Source: Clostridium hydrogeniformans DSM 21757 (GTDB taxonomy: Bacteria > Bacillota > Clostridia > Clostridiales > Clostridiaceae). Taken from it: a stretch of 64,000 nucleotides of DNA. Each line of letters begins with the position of its first letter. Within the stretch, counting starts at the first letter, position 1. The notes beneath the pieces were generated by a model, which worked only from the letters and a program-made list of their open reading frames with translations, was not told the origin of the DNA and did no database searches. Both the position numbers and the translations under genes were made by a program. This document shows, piece after piece, positions 8,596 through 17,113 of the stretch. The stretch lies in NCBI RefSeq assembly GCF_000686705.1, contig NZ_JMLJ01000016.1, forward strand, positions 1-64,000, written 5' to 3'.

Positions 8596-9513
8596 ATGCC
8601 TAGAATAGCAAGAATTAAGGATGAAAATGCTATATATCATATAATGATAAGGAGTATAAGTGAAGTCAATCTTTTTAGAGATGATGAGGATAAAATAGCA
8701 TATATAAATATAGTTAATGAGTATAAAAAACTATATTTATTTAAAGTTTATGGATATTGTATAATGACAAATCATGCTCATTTTATAATAGACTGTTGTG
8801 GAGCTGATATATCTAAAATAATGCATTCTATAAATTTTAAATATGCTAGATATTTTAATAATAAACATAAGAGACATGGTCATTTATTCCAGGATAGGTT
8901 TAAGAGTAAAATAGTTAAAGATGAGAGATATCTATGTGCTCTTTCATTATATATACATAATAATCCTACAGACATAAAAAAGTATAAAAACTCTCCACAA
9001 AAATATAGATTTTCTAGTTTATATATATATTTAGGAAGTAAAAAAGATGAATTCAATTTAGTCGATGATAAGTTTATACTTAGTATATTCTCTAAGAACT
9101 TGAGGAAAGCTAGAAATAAATACAAGAATATTGTATGTACATGTATAGGGAAAGCTATAAATGATATAGATATTATTGATGAAATAACAGAATATAGAAG
9201 TCAACGATATATAATTAAAAGAGGTTACTCAGTAGATAATATAATAGAATTCATATGTAAGTCATTTAATGTAAGTAAAAATAGTATGTACTTAAAAAAT
9301 GTAAAGGACATGGTATATATAAAATCCATGTTAGTCGTGTTTATGAGGAGCATCTGTGGAATGAAATGTTCAGATATATGTAAGGTTTTAGGCAATATAA
9401 CTCAGAGTAGAGTATCTAAATTATCGAGTATAGGAATAAATTTAATAATGAGTGATGAAAAATATGACTTGATATTCCAAAAGTTTATAAAAGAAGATTT
9501 AAAAGTTAGTTAG
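8596..9513 (+). CDS. REP-associated tyrosine transposase (RAYT; Y1_Tnp, IS200-like HUH family)
   Basis: 305 residues. The N-terminal half matches the Y1 transposase fold: an opening MPRIAR...YHIMIRS, the HUH motif in TNHAHFII (H60-A-H62), then KYARYFNNKHKRHGHLFQDRFKS with the likely catalytic Tyr at about 83-86. The C-terminal 100 residues (about 205-305) look like a helix-turn-helix DNA-binding module (MKCSDICKVLGNITQSRVSKLSS) similar to the DnaA C-terminal type. GGAGGAG precedes the ATG. It lacks IS ends of its own but lies between copies of the GTTAACCGTCCC repeat, the hallmark of a RAYT and its REP elements. The reading frame is intact. Confidence 0.85.
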   Translation: MPRIARIKDENAIYHIMIRSISEVNLFRDDEDKIAYINIVNEYKKLYLFKVYGYCIMTNHAHFIIDCCGADISKIMHSINFKYARYFNNKHKRHGHLFQDRFKSKIVKDERYLCALSLYIHNNPTDIKKYKNSPQKYRFSSLYIYLGSKKDEFNLVDDKFILSIFSKNLRKARNKYKNIVCTCIGKAINDIDIIDEITEYRSQRYIIKRGYSVDNIIEFICKSFNVSKNSMYLKNVKDMVYIKSMLVVFMRSICGMKCSDICKVLGNITQSRVSKLSSIGINLIMSDEKYDLIFQKFIKEDLKVS

Positions 9514-9646
9514 GCTTTTTCAAAAAGTTTTAAATTATAAAAAATTATTTATATTAATTAAATAGGACAAGCTTATAAATATAGAATATAAGATTAAAAG
9601 AAGTTGAGAAATAAATTTATTTTAATCTTATATTTAATATAAATAT

Positions 9647-9658
9647 GTTAACCGTCCC
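9647..9658 (+). repeat. REP-like repeat copy downstream of RAYT
   Basis: GTTAACCGTCCC followed by CAA, 134 bases after the RAYT stop. With the inverted pair at 8472-8530 it brackets the transposase gene. Confidence 0.85.
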
Positions 9659-9733
9659 CAATTTTAAATCTATGAATAATTAAGATAGTTATAGGAACAA
9701 TATAAATAAAGCTTAATTTTGGAGTGGATGTAT

Positions 9734-9928
9734 ATGAGTTATAATAATGATTATAAGAATATAGTAGGGCAACATTGCTATGGATACACACCTAAAACCT
9801 TAGTTAATTTATTGAGTAACGGACCTAACGGTGGAAGTTGTTATAATTGCACTCATTATATGAGAGGTAATGGAAACTGCTCTAAAAATTTATATGAACC
9901 TATGTTTAATATATTTAATAAGAATTAG
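9734..9928 (+). CDS. Small Cys-containing hypothetical protein
   Basis: 64 residues from MSYNNDYKN. Four cysteines, two of them in GGSCYNCTHY, suggest metal or disulfide chemistry. GGAG ends 9 bases before ATG 9734, so that start is preferred over ATG 9728 and a TTG at 9719. No family recognised. A hairpin terminator follows. Confidence 0.6.
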   Translation: MSYNNDYKNIVGQHCYGYTPKTLVNLLSNGPNGGSCYNCTHYMRGNGNCSKNLYEPMFNIFNKN

Positions 9929-9947
9929 TTATATAAAATTAGTTTTT

Positions 9948-9996
9948 AAAACCTTTATAATTTCTATATTTTTAAGAATTATAAGGGTTTTATTTC
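9948..9996 (+). terminator. Intrinsic terminator
   Basis: Stem AAAACCTTTATAATT against AATTATAAGGGTTTT with one bulge, followed by a T-rich stretch, 20 bases after the small Cys gene. Confidence 0.7.
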
Positions 9997-10071
9997 TATA
10001 TGGGATGAGTAAATATATTTATTTCATTAGGCACATAATAAATTATAAATATATTTTAAGGAGTGTTTTTT

Positions 10072-10227
10072 ATGAAATATAGAAATAAAAAAGAATTTAA
10101 AAAAGAAAACTATTTGGCTAATGGATCTAAAACACAAAATCAATGGGCTAAGAATAAGCTTAACACAAGTATGCAAGAGCCTGGCATTAATGAAAGTGGA
10201 ATAGAAGCAAAGAAAAGAGGGTTCTAA
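10072..10227 (+). CDS. Small basic hydrophilic protein
   Basis: 51 residues, MKYRNKKEFKKENYLANG..., rich in Lys, Asn and Glu, without cysteine or membrane segment. AAGGAG lies about 10 bases upstream and a strong terminator follows, so expression is likely. It might be a small acid-soluble-type spore protein or a nucleic-acid-binding peptide, but I recognise no family. Confidence 0.6.
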   Translation: MKYRNKKEFKKENYLANGSKTQNQWAKNKLNTSMQEPGINESGIEAKKRGF

Positions 10228-10246
10228 GAATATATTAAATTTTTAT

Positions 10247-10287
10247 ATAACACTAGGTATGTAATAATCATACTTAGTGTTATTTTT
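10247..10287 (+). terminator. Intrinsic terminator
   Basis: Stem ATAACACTAGGTATG against CATACTTAGTGTTAT followed by five T residues, 19 bases after the small basic gene. Confidence 0.85.
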
Positions 10288-10670
10288 CATATTTATTTTA
10301 AAAGTATTTTCAAATGTTAGATGCTTAGATAAGTTAGAATTTACTTAGAGGAGATTAGCTTTATGCTAAATATAGGATGATTGATACTACAAGAAAGTCT
10401 TATAGTTTAGTTCATTTTAATAAGGGATTAATATTAATAATAAAATTTAAGGTACAAGTATTTTATTACATTAAATTCAGGAATAAGATTATGTTAGTTA
10501 TTTTTTTAAATTTATACATTAGTAATTATAATATAAAATAATGTTAACCGTCCCTAAGAAACTAAAGAGTGTATAATAAGTGATATACTTGATATTAAAG
10601 TAAAGAGAGGAGGAGTAAAATAGGTGCTTTTATAAAGAGTTTATTTATAGATGTAGTAAGTACTTATTTT
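10288..10670. other. Intergenic region, 380 bp
   Basis: Holds one REP-like copy (10543-10554) and a strong orphan ribosome site GAGAGGAGGAG at about 10605-10615. No reading frame with a standard start fits that site; the frame of the next gene is open back through it, but the codon at the right distance is ATA. Confidence 0.6.
10543..10554 (+). repeat. REP-like repeat copy
   Basis: GTTAACCGTCCC preceded by AT and followed by TAAGAA, matching the arms of the hairpin at 8472-8530 over 16 bases. Confidence 0.85.
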
Positions 10671-11321
10671 ATGAGTATTATGATAGAAGAATTAAGAAAC
10701 TTAGAGGGAAAAACAGAAGAAGAATTTTTAAGAGACTATGACTCTAGCAAATATAGAAAACCATCGGTTACTGTGGATATGGTTATATTTAAGAAAGAAA
10801 ATGCATATGATGATCAGGTGTGTAATAATTTTAAAGTACTTCTTATAAAGAGAGGTAATTTTCCTGATATAGGTAAGTGGGCATTTCCAGGTGGATTTAT
10901 AGAGATGGAAGAGGACCTTGAAGAATCAGCAGCTAGAGAGCTAGAAGAAGAGACTGGATTAAGTGGTATATATTTACAACAATTAAGGACATTTGGAACT
11001 GTAGATAGAGATAAAAGAGATAGGGTCATAACTGTAGCTTATATGGCGATTATAGATGAGGATATGAAGGCAATAGCAGGAGATGATGCAGCAGAGGCTA
11101 AGTGGTTTGACTTAAATTTTGAAATAGATAAAGATATTCTTAATATAGAACTTTCAAATGAAGATGGATTAAAACTTACTCCACAACTAAAAATTATAAG
11201 TAAGTACTTTGGCAGAAGACAAGTATTAAGATTTTCAATAATAGATAGAGGTGGTATTGCAAGTGATCATAGTGAGATATTAGCATATGCATTAAATAAG
11301 CTAACAAATTCCTTGATTTGA
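10671..11321 (+). CDS. Nudix hydrolase, ADP-ribose pyrophosphatase-like
   Basis: 216 residues. The Nudix box GGFIEMEEDLEESAARELEEETGL is complete (residues about 83-106, seen as G-x5-E-x7-RELEEETG). The N-terminal YRKPSVTVDMVIF and C-terminal RHQ-like winged segment (QLKIISKYFGRRQVLRFSIIDRGG) fit the clostridial Nudix/NrtR-like group, some of which bind DNA. The true start is uncertain: neither ATG 10671 nor ATG 10680 has a ribosome site close by, while the only strong one lies about 55 bases upstream next to an in-frame ATA. Confidence 0.8.
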   Translation: MSIMIEELRNLEGKTEEEFLRDYDSSKYRKPSVTVDMVIFKKENAYDDQVCNNFKVLLIKRGNFPDIGKWAFPGGFIEMEEDLEESAARELEEETGLSGIYLQQLRTFGTVDRDKRDRVITVAYMAIIDEDMKAIAGDDAAEAKWFDLNFEIDKDILNIELSNEDGLKLTPQLKIISKYFGRRQVLRFSIIDRGGIASDHSEILAYALNKLTNSLI

Positions 11322-11517
11322 CAAATAAGTTGATGTATTATTATGGAAAAATTAAATAATATACAAATAATTTATATAATTATTAAATATAGTAGGCGCA
11401 AGAATAATATATAAATTATTAAAAATATTGAGAATATTCGAAATTGATGATAAAATTAAAGAGCATTAAAAAATATAAATATAATATGGATTGACCATAA
11501 GGTATGGAGGGTTGCTA

Positions 11518-12591
11518 ATGCATAAGAAATTATTTATTCCAGGACCAGTAGAGGTAAGACCAGATGTTCTTGAAAAAATGTCAACACCTATGATAGGGCA
11601 CAGAAGTAAGGATGCTTCAGCTCTTCAAAGAAGAATAAGCGACAATATGAGAAAGCTATTCTATACTAATAGCGAAATATTATTATCGACAACTTCAGGA
11701 AGTGGACTAATGGAAGGTGCTGTTCGTTCATGTACAGCTAAGAGAGCTGCTATATTTTCAGTAGGAGCTTTTGGTGATAGATGGTATGATATGGCTGTAA
11801 GTAATAATGTTCCAGCAGATTTATTTGAAGTTGAATGGGGAACTCCAACAACTCCAGAAATGGTGGACAAGGCTTTAGCTACAGGAAAGTATGATTTAAT
11901 AACAGTAACCCATAATGAAACCTCAACAGGAATAATGAACCCAGTGGAAGAAATTGCTGAAGTTATGAAAAAGTATCCGGAAGTAGTTTGGTGCCTAGAT
12001 ACAGTAAGTTCGGCAGGTGGAAGTAAAATTGAAGTAGATAAGCTAGGAGTAGATATTTGTATAACTTCTACTCAAAAATCCCTTGGATTGCCTCCAGGAA
12101 TGGCTATTTGTACATTCTCAGAAAAGGCATTGGAAAGAGCTAAAACAGTTGAACATAGAGGAATATATCTAGATTTATTAACTCTATACAAGTACATTCA
12201 AAAGAAGGATTATCAATATCCATCAACACCATCACTTTCACACATGTATGCATTAGATTATCAGCTAGATAGAATAGTTAATGTGGAAGGTATAGAAAAT
12301 AGATTCCAAAGACATAAAGATATGGCTGAAGTTGTTAGAGCTTGGGCTAGAGAGCATTTTGAAGTATTCCCACAAGAACAATATTTATCTAATACCTTAA
12401 CAAATATTAAAAATACAAAAGAAATAAGTATTTCTGATTTAAATAAGAAACTGGGAGAAAGAGGGTTCCAAATATCCAATGGATATGGAAAACTTAAGGA
12501 TAAGACCTTTAGAATAGCACATATGGCTGATTGCCAAATGGAAGATATAAAAGAGCTTTTAGGGGTTTTAGATGAAATATTAGGATTTTAG
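11518..12591 (+). CDS. serC: Class V aminotransferase, phosphoserine/alanine-glyoxylate aminotransferase type
   Basis: 357 residues. The N-terminal FIPGPVEVRPDVL, HNETSTG and CLDTVSSAGG motifs and the PLP lysine K187 in TSTQKSLGLPPGM place it in the serine-pyruvate/alanine-glyoxylate branch of PLP enzymes. The serA-like gene 118 bases downstream suggests it makes phosphoserine from 3-phosphohydroxypyruvate; the symbol rests on that context, and glyoxylate transamination is the alternative. GGAGGG lies 7 bases before ATG 11518, preferred over a TTG further upstream. A hairpin separates it from serA, so expression may be partly uncoupled. Confidence 0.8.
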   Translation: MHKKLFIPGPVEVRPDVLEKMSTPMIGHRSKDASALQRRISDNMRKLFYTNSEILLSTTSGSGLMEGAVRSCTAKRAAIFSVGAFGDRWYDMAVSNNVPADLFEVEWGTPTTPEMVDKALATGKYDLITVTHNETSTGIMNPVEEIAEVMKKYPEVVWCLDTVSSAGGSKIEVDKLGVDICITSTQKSLGLPPGMAICTFSEKALERAKTVEHRGIYLDLLTLYKYIQKKDYQYPSTPSLSHMYALDYQLDRIVNVEGIENRFQRHKDMAEVVRAWAREHFEVFPQEQYLSNTLTNIKNTKEISISDLNKKLGERGFQISNGYGKLKDKTFRIAHMADCQMEDIKELLGVLDEILGF

Positions 12592-12609
12592 TTATCTTAT
12601 TTAAAATAG

Positions 12610-12646
12610 AGGAGACAAAATATAATAAATTTTTGTCTCCTTATTT
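12610..12646 (+). terminator. Intrinsic terminator
   Basis: Stem AGGAGACAAAA against TTTTGTCTCCT with a 10-base loop and a following T-rich run, shortly after the aminotransferase stop. Confidence 0.8.
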
Positions 12647-12709
12647 TATCAAATAAATTGTTTTACAGTACTTAAGTATTATTTACGCTTAGAGATTGGA
12701 GGATAATAA

Positions 12710-13621
12710 ATGATTAGAATATTAGTTACTGACGGAATGGAAAGTAGTGGAATAGATGAACTTAGAAAAAGTGGTTTTGAGGTTGTAGAGAAATTTTATA
12801 GCCCAGAAGAGCTTGGAGATGCATTAAAGGATTTCAACTGTGTTGTAGTAAGATCTGCAACAAAGGTTAGAGAACCTATAATAGATAAGGCTTTAGAGGG
12901 AGGAAATTTAAAGCTTATAATAAGAGGGGGAGTTGGAGTAGATAACATAGATGTTAAATATGCTGAGTCTAAAGGAATATCTGTGAGAAATACCCCAAAT
13001 GCTTCTAGTGCTTCAGTTGCAGAACTTGCAATAGGTCATATGTTTGCCGCAGCTAGATTTATAGGAGTTGCAAATGCAACTATGAGAGAAGGAAAATGGG
13101 ACAAAAAGAAATATGAAGGATTTGAGTTAGGCGGAAAAACTTTAGGACTTATAGGATTTGGAAGAATTGCTAAGGAAACTGCTAAAAGAGCGGAAGCATT
13201 AGGGATGAAGGTTATCTATACTAAAAGATCGGGAAAAGAAGCAGAATATGATAACTATGAGTATTGTGATAAGGAAGAATTATTAAAGAAATCAGATTTT
13301 ATATCTCTTCATATTCCTTACGATAAAGTTAATGGACCTACTATAGGTGAAAAAGAGTTTGAACTTATGAAGGATGGTGTGTATTTAATAAACCTTGCAA
13401 GAGGAGGAATTGTATGCGAAAAAGCACTTCTTGATGCATTAAATAGCGGCAAAGTAAGAGGAGCAGGTATAGATGTATTTAAGGAAGAACCAACTAAGAA
13501 TATGGATATTGTAAATCATCCAAGAGTATCTGTAACACCTCACATAGGAGGATCTACTATAGAAGCTCAAACAAGAATAGGTGAAGAAATAGTATTCATA
13601 ATAAAAGAGACTTTTAAATAG
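12710..13621 (+). CDS. serA: D-3-phosphoglycerate dehydrogenase (short type)
   Basis: 303 residues, a D-2-hydroxyacid dehydrogenase without the C-terminal ACT regulatory domain of long SerA proteins. The NAD-binding fingerprint GLIGFGRIAKETA is at about residues 143-155; the catalytic Arg lies in LARGGIVCE, the Glu in the KEEPTKN region and the His in TPHIGGST. It would oxidise 3-phosphoglycerate in serine synthesis, in agreement with the aminotransferase upstream. GGAGG precedes the ATG. A REP-like repeat begins on the last base of the stop codon. Confidence 0.85.
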   Translation: MIRILVTDGMESSGIDELRKSGFEVVEKFYSPEELGDALKDFNCVVVRSATKVREPIIDKALEGGNLKLIIRGGVGVDNIDVKYAESKGISVRNTPNASSASVAELAIGHMFAAARFIGVANATMREGKWDKKKYEGFELGGKTLGLIGFGRIAKETAKRAEALGMKVIYTKRSGKEAEYDNYEYCDKEELLKKSDFISLHIPYDKVNGPTIGEKEFELMKDGVYLINLARGGIVCEKALLDALNSGKVRGAGIDVFKEEPTKNMDIVNHPRVSVTPHIGGSTIEAQTRIGEEIVFIIKETFK

Positions 13622-13663
13622 GGACGGTTAACAACTTATAGGTAATTAAAAGGGACGGTTAAC
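13621..13663. repeat. REP-like repeats, two direct copies (13621-13632, 13652-13663)
   Basis: GGGACGGTTAAC twice in the same orientation. The first starts at the G of the serA stop codon TAG. Confidence 0.88.
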
Positions 13664-13714
13664 ATTTTATAGGTTGATAATATTATTATATAGAAAGATA
13701 TTATATAAAAAGTT

Positions 13715-13726
13715 GTTAACCGTCCC
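13715..13726 (+). repeat. REP-like repeat copy, inverted relative to the preceding two
   Basis: GTTAACCGTCCC, opposite to the copies at 13621 and 13652. With the first of them it shares the longer arm AAGTTGTTAACCGTCCCTA, so the RNA from this gap could form a hairpin of about 100 bases. It ends 20 bases before the ATG of the next gene, next to the ribosome site. Confidence 0.88.
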
Positions 13727-13746
13727 TAAATTAAGGAGGGAAATTC

Positions 13747-14994
13747 ATGGCTATAGTTAGGCCTTTTAAAGCGGTTAGACCAAATGAGGAACTAGCAAGT
13801 AAGGTTGCAGCTCTTCCATATGATGTTATGAATAGTGAAGAAGCTAGAGATATGGTAAAAGATGACCCATATTCTTTTCTGCATGTGGATAAAGCAGAGG
13901 TAGATTTAGATCCTTCAATAGATTTATATGATAAAAAAGTTTATGAAAAGGCTAGAGATAATTTATATGGAATGATAGAAAGTGGGACATTAATAGAGGA
14001 TAATAAGCCATGTCTATACATATATAGACAGATAATGGATGGCAGAATTCAAACTGGATTAGTTGTTTGTACATCTATAGATGATTATATAAATGATGTA
14101 ATTAAAAAGCATGAATTTACAAGAGCTGATAAGGAGAAAGACAGAATAAATCATGTGGATTATTGTGATGCAAATACTGGTCCAATATTTTTAACTTATA
14201 GGAATAAGGACGACATAAATAGTACGGTGAAAAATTGGACACAAACTAATAAGCCAGTTTATGATTTTACTTCTGAAGATGGAATAAGCCATATAGTTTG
14301 GGTTATAGATGATGAGGAAACTGTAAAAAGACTTTGCTTTTTATTTGGAGAAGTAGATTATTTGTATATAGCAGATGGGCATCATAGAGCAGCTTCTGCT
14401 GTAAAAGTAGGGCTAAAAAGAAGAGAAGAAAATAAAAATTATGATGAAAAGGACGAATTTAACTATTTTCTATCAGTTATATTCCCAGATGATGATTTAT
14501 ATGTAATGGATTATAATAGAGTAGTTAAGGATTTAAATGGATATAGTGAAGACGAATTTATGGGAAAGGTAAAGGAAGCTTTCGATATTGAGGAATATAA
14601 GGGTGAAGGACAGTATAAGCCACAAGAAAAGCATAGCTTTGGAATGTTAATGGATGGAAAATGGTACAAGTTAGTAGTAAAACAAGGAATCTTTGATGAG
14701 AATGATCCTGTAGATAGACTAGATGTATCAATACTTCAAAAGAACTTACTTCATCCTATATTAGGAATAGAGGATCCAAGAACAGATAAGAGAATTGATT
14801 TTATAGGTGGAATAAGAGGACTTAAAGAGCTTGAAAGAAGATGCTCAAATGATATGAAGGTTGCATTCTCAATGTATGCAACAACAATAGATGATTTGAT
14901 GGCTATAGCTGATGCTGGAAAGGTTATGCCTCCAAAATCTACTTGGTTTGAACCAAAACTTAGAAGTGGATTATTTATCCATAAGCTTAAATAA
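13747..14994 (+). CDS. DUF1015 family protein
   Basis: 415 residues, matching the DUF1015 family in length and motifs: MAIVRPFKAVRPN, AALPYDVMNSEEAR near the N-terminus, then ADGHHRAASA at residues about 208-217 and a C-terminal VMPPKSTWFEPKLRSGL. The family has no established activity that I can cite. Its repeated place next to serA/serC in clostridia, and the lack of a serB here, suggest a role in the last steps of serine synthesis or serine phosphorylation; this is inference. AAGGAGGG precedes the ATG. Confidence 0.85.
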   Translation: MAIVRPFKAVRPNEELASKVAALPYDVMNSEEARDMVKDDPYSFLHVDKAEVDLDPSIDLYDKKVYEKARDNLYGMIESGTLIEDNKPCLYIYRQIMDGRIQTGLVVCTSIDDYINDVIKKHEFTRADKEKDRINHVDYCDANTGPIFLTYRNKDDINSTVKNWTQTNKPVYDFTSEDGISHIVWVIDDEETVKRLCFLFGEVDYLYIADGHHRAASAVKVGLKRREENKNYDEKDEFNYFLSVIFPDDDLYVMDYNRVVKDLNGYSEDEFMGKVKEAFDIEEYKGEGQYKPQEKHSFGMLMDGKWYKLVVKQGIFDENDPVDRLDVSILQKNLLHPILGIEDPRTDKRIDFIGGIRGLKELERRCSNDMKVAFSMYATTIDDLMAIADAGKVMPPKSTWFEPKLRSGLFIHKLK

Positions 14995-15006
14995 TACAAA
15001 TATATT

Positions 15007-15043
15007 AAAATCCCTTTTAGCTAAAATACTAAAAGGGATTTTT
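15007..15043. terminator. Bidirectional intrinsic terminator
   Basis: Stem AAAATCCCTTTTAG against CTAAAAGGGATTTT with T-runs on both sides, between the convergent DUF1015 and PrmA-like genes. Confidence 0.88.
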
Positions 15044-15081
15044 AGTTTAAGTAATATATTTTGATTCTATATAAATTAAAT

Positions 15082-15093
15082 GTTAACCGTCCC
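15082..15093 (+). repeat. REP-like repeat copy
   Basis: GTTAACCGTCCC followed by TAA, 22 bases beyond the stop of the minus-strand PrmA-like gene. Confidence 0.85.
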
Positions 15094-15114
15094 TAATTAA
15101 GATCCTAGAGGGGA

Positions 15115-15978
15115 TTAAATTTTATGAAATAAAAGGCTAATCCATTCATTGCTTTGTTTTTTAGAATCTAGAGCAAAGCTGTAGCTTTCTACTATAGTTT
15201 TAACCTCTTCATAACTCCACTCTACAAGACCGGAGACTAAAAGCATACCATTATTTTTTATATGATCCTTTATAAATGGCATAAATAGCTCAGTTTCTTC
15301 CCCACCTATATTTATTATAACTAAGTCATAAATTTTACCTGATAATAAAGACTTGTCTTCTATAGCATTTCCTACAACTATATCTATATTGTTAATAGAA
15401 TTTAGACTAGAATTAAATTCTATCTCTTCTGTTACATCCCTTATATCAAGAGCAGTAACTTTATTAGCATTTACTATAGATGAAGCAATAGATAAGATAC
15501 CAGAACCAGTTCCTATATCTAATACAGATTTTTCACTTAAGTCCATGTCTAGGATAAATCTTAAAAGATCTTGTGTGGTTTCATGTATACCTGTTCCAAA
15601 GGCACCTTGAGGAATAAAGTTTATTTTATTTTTATCATTACAATCATAGCTAGGATCAGCAAGTATGTATCCATTGTTCAAATCAATAGGTTCAAAGTCT
15701 ACTTGAAAGTTTGAATCATCCATTTCTACTATTGAAAGAGATGATTCTTTAATGATATCTTGTAAAATTTTATAATTTTTATCTGCTTCCTCTTTACTAT
15801 CACATATTACATTTATAGAAACCAATTCGTTAGAATTTTCTTCATAACCATATCCGTATTTTTCTTCAGTTACAGTAAAAGGAGTTTCATAATAAACATT
15901 ATATATATCATGAATTTGAAGAGTTTCTATTATTTCATCTGCATTTGAATATTGACTATTAAAAGTTATTTTGAACAT
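15115..15978 (-). CDS. PrmA-like SAM-dependent methyltransferase
   Basis: 287 residues. The C-terminal half is a class I methyltransferase with AFGTGIHETTQ (the PrmA entry loop) and the SAM motif VLDIGTGSGILSIAS. The acceptor motif reads INIGGEE rather than the NILA-type sequence of ribosomal protein L11 methyltransferase, and the N-terminal domain is divergent. It is shorter than typical PrmA (about 310). It could methylate another protein; a standard prmA would be expected near dnaJ elsewhere. AAGGAGG precedes the ATG on the minus strand. Confidence 0.75.
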   Translation of the reverse strand: MFKITFNSQYSNADEIIETLQIHDIYNVYYETPFTVTEEKYGYGYEENSNELVSINVICDSKEEADKNYKILQDIIKESSLSIVEMDDSNFQVDFEPIDLNNGYILADPSYDCNDKNKINFIPQGAFGTGIHETTQDLLRFILDMDLSEKSVLDIGTGSGILSIASSIVNANKVTALDIRDVTEEIEFNSSLNSINNIDIVVGNAIEDKSLLSGKIYDLVIINIGGEETELFMPFIKDHIKNNGMLLVSGLVEWSYEEVKTIVESYSFALDSKKQSNEWISLLFHKI

Positions 15979-16247
15979 ATTAAAACCTCCTTAACTAAAA
16001 CATTGTACTCCTTAGAAATATTTTAATCAATAAAAAAATTTACTATATGTATAATAATGAATTCTTCCCTAATCATAAAAATTAATACCATAATATAGGG
16101 GATATAAGGTGAATAAATATAATATCATATATAAGTTTTTTTAAATATTATATAGTGTACAAAAATACTTTTACATATTGAGATATATTTATATAAAACT
16201 AAGGTGGATAATATGCTTCTAAGTGAGTTATACATATATTAAAAAAT

Positions 16248-16259
16248 GTTAACCGTCCC
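16248..16259 (+). repeat. REP-like repeat copy
   Basis: GTTAACCGTCCC, preceded by AAAAAAT and followed by TATTTTT, 270 bases upstream of the PrmA-like start. Confidence 0.85.
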
Positions 16260-16450
16260 TATTTTTAAAGAAATTTAAAGAAATATATTGATAATAATAG
16301 TTATGCAAAATGAGATTTAATTCACTTAGAACATTCATTTAAGTTAACTTTTAACTAGATAGGGAGATGGACTTTATAGTGATTATTTTCTTTATTAAGA
16401 CGGTGAGATAATTACTTTAAAACCACCAATAAAATTCTATAAAAGACTTT

Positions 16451-16482
16451 AGTACCTAGAATAATATTTCTAGGTACTTTTT
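16451..16482 (+). terminator. Orphan intrinsic terminator
   Basis: Stem AGTACCTAGA against TCTAGGTACT, 8-base loop, then TTTT. No gene ends nearby on this strand, which points to an untranslated transcript ending here or to a lost gene. Confidence 0.7.
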
Positions 16483-16568
16483 ATGAACTTATACAACAAT
16501 ATATAGGCTGCTTCCTTTTTCTAATAATAAAAAAAGTATTAGGTATAGAAGATAGAGTATAAAAATAA

Positions 16569-16653
16569 GTTAACCGTCCCTACCTTACCAACAAGAAGAT
16601 AATAATTATATCTAAGTTAATGAATTACATAATGTAAAGATGTTAACCGTCCC
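16569..16653 (+). repeat. REP-like repeats, two direct copies (16569-16580, 16642-16653)
   Basis: GTTAACCGTCCC twice in the same orientation 61 bases apart. The first is followed by TACC and the second by CAA. Confidence 0.85.
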
Positions 16654-17113
16654 CAATTAGAATTTAATATTAGATTTGTTAAGGGAAGGTTTAGAGATTA
16701 ATTAGAAATTAACATAATAACTTGAGATTTCATTAAGAAATGTAAGACATATGCCCTAAACTAAGGCAGTTACAGAGTTTTGGATAAAGGGTGAAACTAA
16801 TATCTCTAATATCTATAACTTAACTCCTATATAATCCAGGGTTAACATGGCTACATTACAATTAGAACTAAAGTAGTGAAATATAAATTTTATAGTTATT
16901 TTACTTACCTTAATATTTTATTTAATAGTAAGTAAGAGCTATAGAACTTCTTATAAGTTTTTCTGAGCTTTAAATAAGGAAATGATATTTTATCTTTAAA
17001 TAAAGTATTGTTACCTAATTGCTTACTTATAGTGATTAAATTTAAAGTTAAAAATAACTTTACTTAACTAGGATTATAAAAAGAAAATCTATATTATTTG
17101 GGAGGGTTTATTA

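Larger units (their letters stand above)
15979..17113. other. 1.1-kb gene-free region with three repeats and an orphan terminator
   Basis: No convincing gene in 1135 bases. It contains REP-like copies at 16248, 16569 and 16642 and a terminator hairpin at 16451-16482 with no gene in front of it. A tiny frame, MDFIVIIFFIKTVR, lies at about 16369-16413 ahead of the hairpin, but its ribosome site abuts the ATG. The region may hide a small RNA or decayed genes. Confidence 0.6.

Noticed and set aside
8596-9513. Full IS200/IS605 insertion sequence
   Set aside because: No tnpB partner and no typical IS200 ends. The C-terminal DNA-binding extension and surrounding REP-like copies fit a RAYT better.
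9870-10082. 70-codon frame running through the terminator after the small Cys gene
   Set aside because: It crosses a hairpin terminator and the next gene's ribosome site. The 51-residue gene at 10072-10227 is better supported.
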